Assembly: GCA_030620095.1 (NCBI GenBank)
Contig: JAUTXW010005193.1
Span: 735,501 to 799,500 of the forward strand
DNA: 64,000 bases
Direction of reading: 5' to 3'
Source of the DNA: Kuschelorhynchus macadamiae
Taxonomy: Eukaryota; Arthropoda; Insecta; Coleoptera; Curculionidae
Part shown: positions 63,941 through 64,000 of the stretch, in pieces
Numbering within the stretch: the first letter of the stretch is position 1
Layout of the letters: each line of letters starts with the position of its first letter
The notes under the pieces: model-generated
What the model was told of the DNA's origin: nothing
What the model saw: the letters and a program-made list of their open reading frames with translations, nothing else
The model's database searches: none
Position numbers and translations under genes: made by a program

Positions 63941-64000
<60 letters not shown>
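63941..64000. repeat. (TA)n microsatellite at window end
   Basis: Perfect TA run reaching the edge of the window. Confidence 0.97.

Overview
The window looks like a piece of an AT-rich insect genome. The evidence is a spliced DM9-domain gene, an errantivirus-like provirus with a serine-tRNA primer site, an R4/Dong-type LINE, a Penelope-like element, a Crypton-like recombinase, DD41D Tc1/mariner elements, and very long (TA)n arrays. A beetle is plausible, but nothing here proves the order. There is no bacterial operon structure, no CRISPR array, and no tRNA or rRNA gene that I could recognise.

Layout. 1-3.9 kb: a foldback element, a 707-bp (TA)n array and an old dispersed repeat. 3.9-11.4 kb: two exons of a DM9 (DUF3421) gene on the + strand. 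Their 7.0-kb intron holds a dead DD41D transposase, a dispersed repeat and three pieces of an R4/Dong-like LINE. 12.2-15.9 kb: a dead Crypton-like tyrosine recombinase, then a dead gypsy pol split by another R4/Dong copy sitting in (TAA)n. 17.2-19.2 kb: an internally deleted errantivirus-like element with LTRs, primer site, gag start, env end and polypurine tract. 19.6-21.2 kb: pogo/Tigger remnant. 24.5-26.9 kb: hAT remnant. 27.5-28.7 kb: a pair of inverted ends with hammerhead-like cores. 28.9-31.6 kb: a TIR-bounded chimera of a foreign ORF fragment and a DD41D transposase tail. 32.0-34.5 kb: dead gypsy on the minus strand. 37.2-41.97 kb: another mariner tail, a perfect 200-bp tandem duplication, and a nearly intact Penelope-like element between two (TA)n arrays. 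44.8-50.6 kb: a LINE (ORF1, endonuclease and RT tail), interrupted by a MITE and by an apparently intact DD41D transposon with 448-bp terminal inverted repeats. 50.6-64 kb: mostly non-coding, with foldback elements, dispersed repeats, an RTE-type tail and a small unrecognised broken ORF.

Only two coding features look alive: the DM9 exons (host gene) and the 384-codon DD41D transposase at 47406-48560. The Penelope-like element needs two single-base indels explained before it could be called intact. Everything else coding is a TE fossil. I saw no new multi-gene system. The most unusual objects are the long-TIR DD41D element whose TIR encodes the end of its own transposase, the chimeric TIR element, and the gag-to-env deleted provirus.
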